Assembly (NCBI GenBank): GCA_910588065.1
Contig: CAJUPZ010000010.1
Location: 1-64,000, forward strand
From: an uncultured Muribaculaceae bacterium
GTDB lineage: Bacteria > Bacteroidota > Bacteroidia > Bacteroidales > Muribaculaceae
Direction: 5' to 3'
DNA: 64,000 nt
The position numbers and the translations under genes are program-made. Below the pieces are notes generated by a model. It did not search any database. It saw only the letters and a program-made list of their open reading frames with translations, and had not been told where the DNA came from. This document shows positions 34,593 through 43,469 of the stretch, in pieces. The stretch's first letter is position 1; every line of letters starts with the position of its first letter.

Positions 34593-36020
34593 ATGATAAA
34601 TCGCGTTTTGATACGAATTAAGGTAGTGCAATTGCTTTACTCCTACCTTCTGACAAAAAGTGAATTTAAGATAGAGACTCTGCCTGAGTCTCCGACTCGT
34701 GACAAACGTTTCGCATACGCGATATATCTCGACACACTCCTGTTTATAATGCAGTTGTCCGGCTTCAATGTGCGGGGCGACAAAAAGAGTTCGGTGCTGT
34801 CACTCGCCGATAACAAACATCTCGCGGCAAATAAAATTGTGCGCGCGCTGATGGCAGAGGACCGAATGCGGATTTTCACAGCCAAAGGCACTCCCCACAT
34901 TGCCGATTTCGATGCCTGCTTCGCGGAGATTTACAACCTTATTCTGGCAGCTCCGGTGTATAAAAGCTACATACGCCTGAAAGAAAAGGATGTGAAGGCC
35001 GACCTTAATCTGTGGACAACTGTCATTAAAACAATCCTCCTAAAGAATGAATCATTTGTGGAGTGTGCCCGCAAAAATCCTGAATTCACTCACTCCGGAT
35101 TTGAGAAAGGTCTGCTGATGGCGGCTGAAACCCTTGAAAGCTACAGCGATACAAAATCCACCCTCAATGATGCCAGAAACTCTCTGGACAGATCGCTTGA
35201 CAAAGCATACGAACTGTACCATGCGCTGCTTATGCTGCCGGTGGAGCTTACCCGCCTGCAGGATCTGAAGCTTGATGCAGCCAAACACAAGTATCTGCCG
35301 AGCGATGAGGATCTTAATCCGGATACAAGGTTTGTCGACAATATTCTTCCCCGGCTTATCGAGGAGAGTCCGTCGATGAAAGCATATCTAAAGGACAATC
35401 CTGTCAGCTGGACCGACGATGAAACACTGACAAAGAAGCTGCTCGACCTGATTCTTGTGTCGACTCCTTACAAAGAGTATATGGCTAAGGAAAGCGTCAG
35501 CCGTGCCGATGACTGCGAGCTCTGGAGGGCACTGTTCAAATCGGTGATTCTGCCCAGCGACGAACTTGCCGATGCTCTTGAATCCAAGAGCGTGTATTGG
35601 AACGATGACCTTGATATCATGGGCACTTTTGTTCTCAAGACAATTAAACGCATAGGTGGTTCTGACGAGGAGCCTGTGACCCTTCTGCCCAAATTCAAGG
35701 ATGACGAGGATGCCCGGTTCGGAGCGGAACTGTTCATGGATGCCGTGGACAACTATGATGAATACCGCTCATACATCGACAAATTCGTCAATTCAAATCA
35801 GTGGGATCCCGACCGTCTCGCATTCATGGACGGAGTGATAATGACCGCAGCAATCGCCGAGCTGCTGAACTTCCCGGCAATTCCGGTGCCTGTAACTCTT
35901 AATGAGTACATCGAAATAGCCAACTCGTACAGCACACCCCGCAGCGGCCAGTTTATAAACGGTATTCTCTATTCGGTGATAAACTTCCTGCGCAGCGAGG
36001 GCAAACTTCTTAAACAATAA
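34593..36020 (+). CDS. nusB: NusB antitermination factor with internal duplication
   Basis: The C-terminal part (about 370-475; ...RLAFMDGVIMTAAIAELL, SLNEY-like NEYIEIANSYSTPRSGQFINGIL) is the RNA-binding NusB domain. The N-terminal MINRVLIRIKVVQLLYSY matches the usual start. Between them Bacteroidetes NusB proteins carry one extra helical region (total about 300 residues); here there are 475 residues because a related region appears twice. Residues about 35-165 and 205-340 share patterns such as LILAAPVYKSYI versus LILVSTPYKEYM, and LWTTVIKTILL versus LWRALFKSVIL. It acts in transcription antitermination of rRNA operons. Confidence 0.9.
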   Translation: MINRVLIRIKVVQLLYSYLLTKSEFKIETLPESPTRDKRFAYAIYLDTLLFIMQLSGFNVRGDKKSSVLSLADNKHLAANKIVRALMAEDRMRIFTAKGTPHIADFDACFAEIYNLILAAPVYKSYIRLKEKDVKADLNLWTTVIKTILLKNESFVECARKNPEFTHSGFEKGLLMAAETLESYSDTKSTLNDARNSLDRSLDKAYELYHALLMLPVELTRLQDLKLDAAKHKYLPSDEDLNPDTRFVDNILPRLIEESPSMKAYLKDNPVSWTDDETLTKKLLDLILVSTPYKEYMAKESVSRADDCELWRALFKSVILPSDELADALESKSVYWNDDLDIMGTFVLKTIKRIGGSDEEPVTLLPKFKDDEDARFGAELFMDAVDNYDEYRSYIDKFVNSNQWDPDRLAFMDGVIMTAAIAELLNFPAIPVPVTLNEYIEIANSYSTPRSGQFINGILYSVINFLRSEGKLLKQ

Positions 36021-36038
36021 TTTAATAAAACATAGACA

Positions 36039-36377
36039 ATGATTACAAATCTCGTACTTCTACAGGCCGACGGCCAGGGTGCCGGTGCTATGAACCTCAT
36101 CATGATTGTGGTTCTCATCGCAATCTTCTACTTCTTCATGATTCGTCCCCAGCAGAAGAAGCAGAAAGAAATCCGCAAATTCCGCGAAGCCATCACCACC
36201 GGCGACAACGTTGTGACTGCAGGAGGTATCTACGGCAAGGTACGCCGCATCAAGGAAACCGTTCTTGTGATTGAAATAGCAAAAGGCGTTGAAATCACAG
36301 TGGACAAAGGTTCTGTCTATCCCTCTGCAGCCGATGTTCAGATGGATGGCAACAACAAGATTGAAGACGCTAAGTAA
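36039..36377 (+). CDS. yajC: YajC, Sec translocase accessory subunit
   Basis: The 112-residue single-pass inner-membrane protein has a hydrophobic helix (about 14-32) ending in FFMIRPQQKKQKE, the YajC hallmark, followed by a soluble domain with GDNVVTAGGIYGKV. It associates with SecDF. It lies 18 bases after nusB, in a probable operon. Confidence 0.95.
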   Translation: MITNLVLLQADGQGAGAMNLIMIVVLIAIFYFFMIRPQQKKQKEIRKFREAITTGDNVVTAGGIYGKVRRIKETVLVIEIAKGVEITVDKGSVYPSAADVQMDGNNKIEDAK

Positions 36378-36414
36378 TAGCCTCATTCTCTCTCTGTATT
36401 AACTTTTCAGCATC

Positions 36415-37398
36415 ATGTCAATGGAGCGTATCCGGAATCTCAGGTTGAAATTACAGGATGTAATACATTCTTCCAGAGGCAAGGATATGCTTCTTTACTT
36501 GATGTTTGTTTGTGTGGCCTTTGTATTTTGGGTGCTTCTTTCCCTTGACTCAGAGGTGCAGCGCGACTATGAGGTGCCCGTGGAACTTACTGATGTGCCG
36601 GACAGTGTCACTGTGATAGGCAACATCCCGAACCATATCGGGGTGTCAGTGCAGGCAAAAGGCTCGCAGCTGCTGCGCTACACATGGGGCACACTGCCTA
36701 CCCTGAAGATGAAATTCACGGAAAATGTTTCTGAAAAAAATATTTTTTCGCTCTCAAAGGTAAAGATAGACAGCCGGTTGAGAGATTATTTCGGGCAGGG
36801 TGTGCAGATTTCTTCCGTGCGCCCTGACTCGCTCAGGGTGCCTTACACCACAGCCCCGGGTGTTTCAGTGCCCATTGTTATAAATGCGGATGTCCATCCT
36901 ACCCTGCAGAGCATTATCAACGGCCCTATAAAGGCGGATATAGACTCTGTGAAGGTGTATGGCATAAATGGGGTGCCGCTGTCGCTCACCCATGTTGAGA
37001 CTGAGAATTTCAGCAGGGCTTCCCTGCGCGACACAACGAGGATTGAGGTGGCCATCAAACCGATTTCCGGATTGAGGATAATACCGGACAAGGTGATTGT
37101 TACAATACCCGTTGAACCGTTGATTCTTAAAACCCGGTCTGTGGCGGTGGATAAAGTCGGTATGCCTGAGAATGTCGGTATGATAACCTTCCCATCCAGA
37201 ATCGAGGTGAATTATCTGCTGCCATTGAGCGAGTATCACAAAGATATGCCGCTCAGGGCATTCGTTGACTATTCCGACATAAACACCTCTACCCAGAAGG
37301 TAAAAGTCAATTTGTCGGCTCTTCCTGCTGTGTGCCGCAATATAAGCGTTGTGCCTGACAGTGTGGAGTATATTATTGAACGCCATCTTAATCAGTAA
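36415..37398 (+). CDS. YbbR-like domain protein
   Basis: The 327-residue protein has one membrane segment (about residues 26-46) and an extracytoplasmic part with YbbR-type repeats (VPVELTDVPDSVTVIG, VQAKGSQLLRY, and a second unit near VPIVINADVHPT). YbbR/CdaR proteins regulate diadenylate cyclase in Firmicutes, but no cyclase gene is adjacent here, so its role is open. A second ATG two codons downstream is an alternative start. Confidence 0.85.
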   Translation: MSMERIRNLRLKLQDVIHSSRGKDMLLYLMFVCVAFVFWVLLSLDSEVQRDYEVPVELTDVPDSVTVIGNIPNHIGVSVQAKGSQLLRYTWGTLPTLKMKFTENVSEKNIFSLSKVKIDSRLRDYFGQGVQISSVRPDSLRVPYTTAPGVSVPIVINADVHPTLQSIINGPIKADIDSVKVYGINGVPLSLTHVETENFSRASLRDTTRIEVAIKPISGLRIIPDKVIVTIPVEPLILKTRSVAVDKVGMPENVGMITFPSRIEVNYLLPLSEYHKDMPLRAFVDYSDINTSTQKVKVNLSALPAVCRNISVVPDSVEYIIERHLNQ

Positions 37399-37407
37399 TT
37401 CCTGAAT

Positions 37408-37986
37408 ATGCCTCTTATAGCTCTGACCGGCGGGATTGGTTGCGGCAAAAGTGTTGTTGCAAGAATACTCGGTATTCTCGGCTATGAGGTGTATGACTGT
37501 GACAGCCGCGCCAAAGCATTGATGGATGCCGATTCCTGTATAAAAACGCAGATAAGGGAGACTCTATGTGATAAAGCGGTGGATGCCAACGGTAATATAG
37601 ACCGCAGGCTGCTTGCCGAGATTGTGTTTTCAGATCAGAGAAAACTGGAGGTTCTCAACGGTATTGTCCACTCGGCGGTAAGGAAAGACCTGCTGAACTG
37701 GCATTGTGGAGATAAACCGGCATTTGTAGAGACCGCCATATTATATCAGAGCGGTCTGGACCGGATTGTAGATGCTGTGTGGGATGTCGCGGCGCCACCG
37801 GAACTGAGGATAGAGCGTGTGATGGCCCGCAACGGACTCAGCCGCCGACAGGTTATAGACCGTATCGAGGCGCAGGACAGCTTTGAGGTACTGTCACCGC
37901 ATCCGGTTGTCTGCAGTATATTGAATGATGGTGTGATGCCTGTATTGCCGCAGGTGCTTTCGCTTCTCAGCTCTGTACGACAGTAA
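37408..37986 (+). CDS. coaE: Dephospho-CoA kinase
   Basis: The 192-residue P-loop kinase catalyses the last step of coenzyme A synthesis. GGIGCGKSVVARIL is at residues 8-21, with DCDSRAKALM and ARNGLSRRQVIDRI further on. It starts 9 bases after the YbbR gene, and its 3' end overlaps the converging nitrilase gene by 20 bases. Confidence 0.94.
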   Translation: MPLIALTGGIGCGKSVVARILGILGYEVYDCDSRAKALMDADSCIKTQIRETLCDKAVDANGNIDRRLLAEIVFSDQRKLEVLNGIVHSAVRKDLLNWHCGDKPAFVETAILYQSGLDRIVDAVWDVAAPPELRIERVMARNGLSRRQVIDRIEAQDSFEVLSPHPVVCSILNDGVMPVLPQVLSLLSSVRQ

Positions 37987-38770
37987 ATTCATCAGCATCG
38001 CGCCACGGGCAGAAACGATCTCTGTCATGGTGAATCCGCGAATCCAGAGTCGCATAAATGACACCGTCGGAGTCAATGCGCTCGCTTATATCCTTACCCC
38101 AGTGGTCGAAAGCGAAGGAATCTTCAAACAGGTACTCACCGAAATCATCACGACCAGAGCGGTTGCATCCAATAACAAATGCCTGATTCTCTATTGCGCG
38201 CGCAATAAGCAGGTGCTTCCAGGCATAAAGACGCGAATGAGGCCAGTTGGCCGGAATTATCAGTGCATCATATCTCAGACCGGCATTACGGTTCCACACC
38301 GGGAAGCGCAGGTCATAGCATATTGCAAGTGAAATTTTCCACCCTTTGTAGTCAATGACAGGGGAGGCCTCGTTACCGGCAGCGAAAACTGCCGGCTCAC
38401 CACCCATTCTGAAAAGATGATGCTTGTCGTAGGTGTGTATCCTGCCGTCCGGCTCTATAAAGAATCCGCGGTTGAAAATATTGCCTGCCTCGTTGCAGAT
38501 AAAGCTTCCGCATATAGCGACATTGCAACTGCAGGCAAGCTCTTTCAGAGCATATACAGTATCTCCGTCAATAGGTTCTGCAGATGACTCCACAATGGTT
38601 TTGTCTGTGAAAAAACCGGTGCTGAACAGTTCCGGCAGCACAGCTATGTCTGTGCCCGGCCTGAGCGTGCGTATTATATCGGCTGCCGCATTGAGATTAG
38701 CCTCCTTGTTGCAGGGCAGCGGATCGAGCGGAATAATAGCTATGTTGAGATTTTGGGCGGAACTTGTCAT
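37967..38770 (-). CDS. Nitrilase-family omega-amidase (YafV/NIT2-like)
   Basis: The 267-residue carbon-nitrogen hydrolase has the triad contexts VLPELFSTGFF (Glu), YDKHHLFRMGGE (Lys) and LAICYDLRFPVW (Cys), the pattern of omega-amidases that hydrolyse 2-oxoglutaramate-type substrates in metabolite repair. It follows the acyltransferase gene by 5 bases and ends the prfC-thrA-thrC run. Confidence 0.88.
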   Translation of the reverse strand: MTSSAQNLNIAIIPLDPLPCNKEANLNAAADIIRTLRPGTDIAVLPELFSTGFFTDKTIVESSAEPIDGDTVYALKELACSCNVAICGSFICNEAGNIFNRGFFIEPDGRIHTYDKHHLFRMGGEPAVFAAGNEASPVIDYKGWKISLAICYDLRFPVWNRNAGLRYDALIIPANWPHSRLYAWKHLLIARAIENQAFVIGCNRSGRDDFGEYLFEDSFAFDHWGKDISERIDSDGVIYATLDSRIHHDRDRFCPWRDADEFTVVQS

Positions 38771-38775
38771 GATGC

Positions 38776-39315
38776 TCAGTCTGCGGAAAATTTTTCAGGA
38801 TGAAGCCCTTTGAAAGGCTTGTAGTAATCCTTTATCAGTCTCATATCCTCCTCTGTGTTGCCGGTAGGATTGAATGTGCGCTCTATCACAATGTATTTGC
38901 GTTCGTAGTCTATAGCTCCGAGTACAATCGGTATCCCGGCATTGTATGCGATGTGGAGAAATCCGGTGCGCCATGTATCGGTGCGGCTGCGTGTGCCTTC
39001 CGGAGTTATTGCCAGAGCCATACGGCTGCTGTGGTTGAACTTTTCTGTAATAGTGTTAGTGAGAGATGAGCCTCTCCGTTTGGGCACAGGAATGCCGCCG
39101 ATAGCTTTGAAAAAGATATTGAGCGGAAAGAAAAACCATGCCTCTTTCATCAGAAAGCCGGCTTTGCGGCCAACGGATGCATATGCCAGTTTACCCAGCA
39201 CAAAATCCCAGTTTGAGGTGTGCGGGGCAACACAGATTATACACTTGGGATAGTCGGGGACAGTAATGTCTACTGTCCATCCGGCTATCTTCAGAAGTGC
39301 TTTTGCAAGATTCAT
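38776..39315 (-). CDS. PlsC-like 1-acylglycerol-3-phosphate acyltransferase
   Basis: The 179-residue acyltransferase is short. The catalytic motif here is APHTSNWDF (in place of the NHxxxxD consensus, the histidine and aspartate are retained with the same spacing) and ITPEGTRSR is the substrate-binding motif. It lies 11 bases after a small hypothetical gene. A role in phospholipid or lipid-like acyl transfer is likely; the acceptor is unknown. Confidence 0.85.
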   Translation of the reverse strand: MNLAKALLKIAGWTVDITVPDYPKCIICVAPHTSNWDFVLGKLAYASVGRKAGFLMKEAWFFFPLNIFFKAIGGIPVPKRRGSSLTNTITEKFNHSSRMALAITPEGTRSRTDTWRTGFLHIAYNAGIPIVLGAIDYERKYIVIERTFNPTGNTEEDMRLIKDYYKPFKGLHPEKFSAD

Positions 39316-39326
39316 TTAGCTGTGGT

Positions 39327-39662
39327 TCAGGCTTTTTTAGCGGGCAGAGCGCAGTTCATCTCATGGACAATCTCCTGCAGGCGTTTGTTGAACTCCTCGC
39401 GCAGTGAGGTGAATGCCTTTGTGTAGAAAGCGTGCTTGGCGGCGTTGTACTCCTTCTTTGAGCTAAAGTCGGCGGGAGTTTTGTCAAAGGTGGTGCTCAC
39501 ACGGGCGAGGGACATTTCCTGAAGCGCGGCCACATGGCGGAGAGCTCCTGTGAGGGTGTCTTTATCCACACCGTCAATCAGGTGTTTTGCCATGGCGCAT
39601 TCAGCGGCCACATCGCCGCAGATATAGCGAATTTGCTTTTTCAATTGTCTTTTGTTTGCCAT
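39327..39662 (-). CDS. Small basic-helical protein, function unknown
   Basis: The 111-residue protein is helix-rich and basic at both ends (MANKRQLKKQIRYICGD... and ...PAKKA), with no signal or membrane segment. It lies between thrC (10-base gap) and the acyltransferase (11-base gap), so it is probably on the same transcript. I do not recognise a domain. The start at 39662 is preferred because the longer frame from 39695 overlaps thrC. Confidence 0.75.
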   Translation of the reverse strand: MANKRQLKKQIRYICGDVAAECAMAKHLIDGVDKDTLTGALRHVAALQEMSLARVSTTFDKTPADFSSKKEYNAAKHAFYTKAFTSLREEFNKRLQEIVHEMNCALPAKKA

Positions 39663-39672
39663 AATGTATGTT

Positions 39673-40929
39673 TTAAAAAGTGGTTGTAGGGTCAATTAAC
39701 CGGCGCAGCGCGCGGTAAGTAGGGGAGATGGATTCATGGCGGGCATGGGCTGTAGGCTGCGCCAACAGCTCATTGGGGGAGAATGTGGCTATGAACGCTC
39801 CGTACTCATTGCTCCGGAGGTTTTGCATCAGTGCCCCGGCACTCACGCATGTGTGCGGGTCGGCGGCATACGCATACGACTGACTCAGCTCTCCGGCAAC
39901 CTTGACAATATCGTCATCGGACACAGCGCATCCAACAACTTCAACGTTTATATCCTTCAATAGTTCTGCAACACGCGGAAAATTGAGCGGCTGCATTATG
40001 TCAAAGGAGGGGGCGAGAGTGTCCTGATGGCAGCAAGGGGTGAATTTGCCTGTGGCGAGATAATCCACAAAAGCATTGTTTACAGTCGATGCCGCTATGA
40101 TGCGTTTTACCGGCAATCCCATCCTTACGGCAATGAGAGCGGCCGCGAAGCTGCCGAGGTTTGCGCACGGCACTGATATAACAATCTCATCAGGGTCGGC
40201 ACCGTCGGCAACCATCTGCGACCATATCCAGAAATATTGGATAACGGTGGGTAGCAGGCGTGCTATATTAATGGAATTTGCCGAAGTGAGTTTTATGTGG
40301 CCTCTCAGCCCGGAGTCAACCATTGCGGTGCGTATCATTGCAAGGCAGTCGTCTGTGGACCCCCTCACTTCAACCGGCTTTATGTTATTGCCGAGGGCGA
40401 ATATTTTTTCACGGCTTGCGGGAGAGATTTTTCCTTTGGGAAAAACAACGAGCACTTTGAACGGGTCGATGCCGCAGAATGCGTCAGCGATAGCCACCCC
40501 GCTGTCTGAAGTAACTGAGGCGAGCACGGTGACATCGTTTTCACCGGGGCAGGTCTGCGCGAAGAAGCGTCTGAAAAACCGGGCCAGAAATCTGGCTCCG
40601 AGGTCTTTTCCGGAGCCGGTGGGCCCATGGAAAAGCTCTGCGCTGAAAAGGTGGCTTTCGCCAAGCCTTGCAACAGGAATGTCAAAATTAAGAGCCTCTG
40701 AAATGATGCCCTTTATGTCCTCCGAGCTTATTTCATCGCCTATCAATGTGTCCATGACAACGTAGGCAATGTCGGTAAGCCCCATTTCAGGCATATTTCT
40801 GAAGAATGCTTTAGGCACCAGCGGAATATCTGCCGGCACATACACCCCTCCATCATCAGCGATGCCATTGACGGTGGCCTCGCAGAAAGTCACATTATCG
40901 CTATTACGGTTTGTGCTGTAGTAGTGCAT
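39673..40929 (-). CDS. thrC: Threonine synthase
   Basis: The 418-residue PLP enzyme makes threonine from O-phosphohomoserine. The PLP lysine is in HGPTGSGKDLGARF near residue 105; the N-terminal YYSTNRNSDNVTF matches the family. A -7 box TATCTTTG at 40958-40951 suggests it can be transcribed independently of thrA. The gene for homoserine kinase, its substrate supplier, is not next to it. Confidence 0.94.
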   Translation of the reverse strand: MHYYSTNRNSDNVTFCEATVNGIADDGGVYVPADIPLVPKAFFRNMPEMGLTDIAYVVMDTLIGDEISSEDIKGIISEALNFDIPVARLGESHLFSAELFHGPTGSGKDLGARFLARFFRRFFAQTCPGENDVTVLASVTSDSGVAIADAFCGIDPFKVLVVFPKGKISPASREKIFALGNNIKPVEVRGSTDDCLAMIRTAMVDSGLRGHIKLTSANSINIARLLPTVIQYFWIWSQMVADGADPDEIVISVPCANLGSFAAALIAVRMGLPVKRIIAASTVNNAFVDYLATGKFTPCCHQDTLAPSFDIMQPLNFPRVAELLKDINVEVVGCAVSDDDIVKVAGELSQSYAYAADPHTCVSAGALMQNLRSNEYGAFIATFSPNELLAQPTAHARHESISPTYRALRRLIDPTTTF

Positions 40930-40950
40930 GGCAATTAGTTTAATCCATAG

Positions 40951-40958
40951 CAAAGATA
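40951..40958 (-). promoter_or_regulatory. -7 box for thrC
   Basis: TATCTTTG on the minus strand in the 86-base gap between thrA and thrC, 22 bases before the thrC ATG at 40929. Confidence 0.55.
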
Positions 40959-41015
40959 ATAACAATAATGTATCAAAACCGGATTTTGATTAAATTTAAC
41001 GCCCGGAGAGAAGCG

Positions 41016-43466
41016 TCAGCGTATGTTGGCGATGGAAATGATATCGGCGAACACTCCGGCTGCCGTCACATCGGCTCCGGCGCCATATCCTTTTATAACC
41101 ATCGGATATTCGTGGTAGCGCTCCGTTGTAATCAGAATGACGTTGTTGCTGCCCTCGAGGTTATAAAAGGGGTGGTTGGCTGTTACCTTCTCCAGCCCTA
41201 CAGATACCTTGCCGTTGTCAAGACGCGCCACATAGCGGAATTTCTCGCCGTTGGCCTCGGCAACCTTGCGGTCGCTTTCAAAAGACTCGTCAAGTGACTT
41301 AACATCCTGCATAAATCCGTCAACACTGCCTTCAAAAAGGTGCTCGGGGAGCAGCGGCGATGAGATTATGTCGGAAAGTTCTATCGTATAGCCGGCTTCG
41401 CGAGCAAGAATCACCAGCTTGCGCTTCACATCAGTGCCGCTGAGATCAACCCTCGGGTCCGGCTCGCTGTAGCCTGATTCCTTTGCCTTGCATATTGCTG
41501 AACTGAGCGATATTTCTGCGCTCAATGTGTTGAAAATGAAATTAAGGGTGCCTGACAGCACAGCCTCAATCTTCAGAATCTTGTCGCCGGAGTTTATCAA
41601 CGAGTTGATGGTGTTGATGATAGGCAGGCCGGCTCCTACATTTGTTTCAAAGAGATATTTGACATCTTTGTTGCGCGCAATGCTTTTGAGCCGGGCGTAG
41701 TGGTCGAATCTTCCGGATGCGGCAATCTTGTTTGCGGCCACAACATTGATATTGTGGCTGAGCATACGGTCGTACAGCGCCGCTATGTCGCTGCTTGACG
41801 TGCAGTCAACAAACACGCTGTTGAATATATTCATAGCCAGCACCTCGCTTGCAATGTAGTCGGGAGAGGAAGCATGACCCTCGGCCTCAAGGAGCGTGAG
41901 CCCGGAGCGGAGGTCAATGCCCTCGCGGTTAAAAATGGCTTTTCTGGAATTGGCAATGCCCACAACCTTCAGCTCCAGAGCTTTATCGCGGAGAAGAGTC
42001 TCCTGCTGTCGGGCCAGCTGCTGGAGCAGGTGACGCCCAATGTTGCCAATTCCAATTATGAAAAGATTAAGCACTTGGGTGTCAGAGAGAAAAAAACTGT
42101 CGTGGATTACATTCAGTGCTTTTCTCTGGTCTGATAATTTTATTACAAACGATATATTTGTTTCGGATGAACCCTGGGCGCAGGCTTTGACATTGATGCC
42201 GTTTCGCCCGAGTGTGTTGAACAGCCTTCCCGCAACTCCGGCGCAGTGACGCATGTTCTCGCCCACAACGGCTACAGTGGCAAGGTTGTGCTCGGCGTGT
42301 ATGGGGTTGATTTCGCCGGAAGCTATCTCTTGGTAAAACTCTTTTTCGAGAGCTTCCACCGATTTGGCGGCATCTTCGTTTTTGACTGCGAAGGAGGTGG
42401 TGTTCTCACTCGAAGCCTGGCTGACGAGAAACACGCTTATACCCTCTTTGGCAAGAGCGTTGAAAATCCTTGCGTTCACGCCCACGATACCCACCATTCC
42501 GAGTCCGGATACGGTTATAAGACAGGTGTCGCTGATTGAGGAGATTCCTTTTATAGCCTTGCCGTCGATCCGTGCTTCCTCAGCCTCGCGTGTGGCTGAG
42601 ATGAGAGTGCCGGGAGCGGAAGGGTTGAAGGTGTTCTTTATCAGTATGGGAATGTTTTTGTGGAATACCGGGTAGATGGTCGGCGGATATACCACTTTGG
42701 CACCGAAGTTGCACAGCTCCATGGCCTCGACGAAAGTGAGGTGGTCTATCACGTATGTGTTGCTGATAACCCTTGGGTCCGCTGTCATGAAGCCATCCAC
42801 ATCGGTCCATATCTCGAGGACGTCGGCGTTGAGAGTGGCAGCGATGATTGCGGCAGTGTAGTCGCTTCCGCCGCGGCCGAGGTTGGTCACATCGCCGTTA
42901 TTGATATCTGTTGAGATGAATCCGGGCACAACAGCAACTTTGAAGTTGTAGCCGGAGAATGTCTGCTCAACAAGTATGTTTGTTTCAGGTGACAGCACAT
43001 GTTTGCCGAACTGGTCGGTTGTTTTGATAAACTTGCGTGAGTCAAACAGCTGTCCTCCCTCGATTATATTGCTTATTATGTAGCTCGACATTCTTTCGCC
43101 GTAGCTCACAATTGTGTCGAGCGAGCGGGGAGACAAGTCCTTGATAAGGCTCAGCCCCTTGAATATATTGGCAAGTTCATCGAGCATCTCGCCAACATGT
43201 GCGCTCACTTCCGCACGTTTATCCACGGCCACCATTCCTTCAATCACATCTTGGTGACGGCCGCGTATTTTTTCAAAAATGGCAGAGCTTTCGCTTGTAT
43301 TGCCATCTGTAGCAAGTCTGGCGGTGTTTATCAGCATATCCGTAACCCCGCCGAGTGCCGAAACGACAATTATCACAGGGGTGGACTCTGCCTCTACTAT
43401 GGACTTCACACTCTGCAGGCTGTTGACCGTGCCTACTGATGTGCCGCCGAATTTCAGGACTTTCAT
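41016..43466 (-). CDS. thrA: Aspartokinase-homoserine dehydrogenase fusion
   Basis: The 816-residue bifunctional enzyme has an N-terminal aspartokinase domain (KFGGTSVGTVNS, GRGGSDYTAAII, DVDGFMTADPR; about 1-290), ACT regulatory domains (about 310-455) and a C-terminal homoserine dehydrogenase (about 465-816) with FIIGIGNIGRHLLQQL (NAD(P) binding) and SGTLNFIFN. It supplies homoserine for threonine and methionine, and feedback by threonine is usual for this architecture. It begins 3 bases after the prfC stop, an odd neighbour for a biosynthetic gene. Confidence 0.96.
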   Translation of the reverse strand: MKVLKFGGTSVGTVNSLQSVKSIVEAESTPVIIVVSALGGVTDMLINTARLATDGNTSESSAIFEKIRGRHQDVIEGMVAVDKRAEVSAHVGEMLDELANIFKGLSLIKDLSPRSLDTIVSYGERMSSYIISNIIEGGQLFDSRKFIKTTDQFGKHVLSPETNILVEQTFSGYNFKVAVVPGFISTDINNGDVTNLGRGGSDYTAAIIAATLNADVLEIWTDVDGFMTADPRVISNTYVIDHLTFVEAMELCNFGAKVVYPPTIYPVFHKNIPILIKNTFNPSAPGTLISATREAEEARIDGKAIKGISSISDTCLITVSGLGMVGIVGVNARIFNALAKEGISVFLVSQASSENTTSFAVKNEDAAKSVEALEKEFYQEIASGEINPIHAEHNLATVAVVGENMRHCAGVAGRLFNTLGRNGINVKACAQGSSETNISFVIKLSDQRKALNVIHDSFFLSDTQVLNLFIIGIGNIGRHLLQQLARQQETLLRDKALELKVVGIANSRKAIFNREGIDLRSGLTLLEAEGHASSPDYIASEVLAMNIFNSVFVDCTSSSDIAALYDRMLSHNINVVAANKIAASGRFDHYARLKSIARNKDVKYLFETNVGAGLPIINTINSLINSGDKILKIEAVLSGTLNFIFNTLSAEISLSSAICKAKESGYSEPDPRVDLSGTDVKRKLVILAREAGYTIELSDIISSPLLPEHLFEGSVDGFMQDVKSLDESFESDRKVAEANGEKFRYVARLDNGKVSVGLEKVTANHPFYNLEGSNNVILITTERYHEYPMVIKGYGAGADVTAAGVFADIISIANIR

Positions 43467-43469
43467 TAT

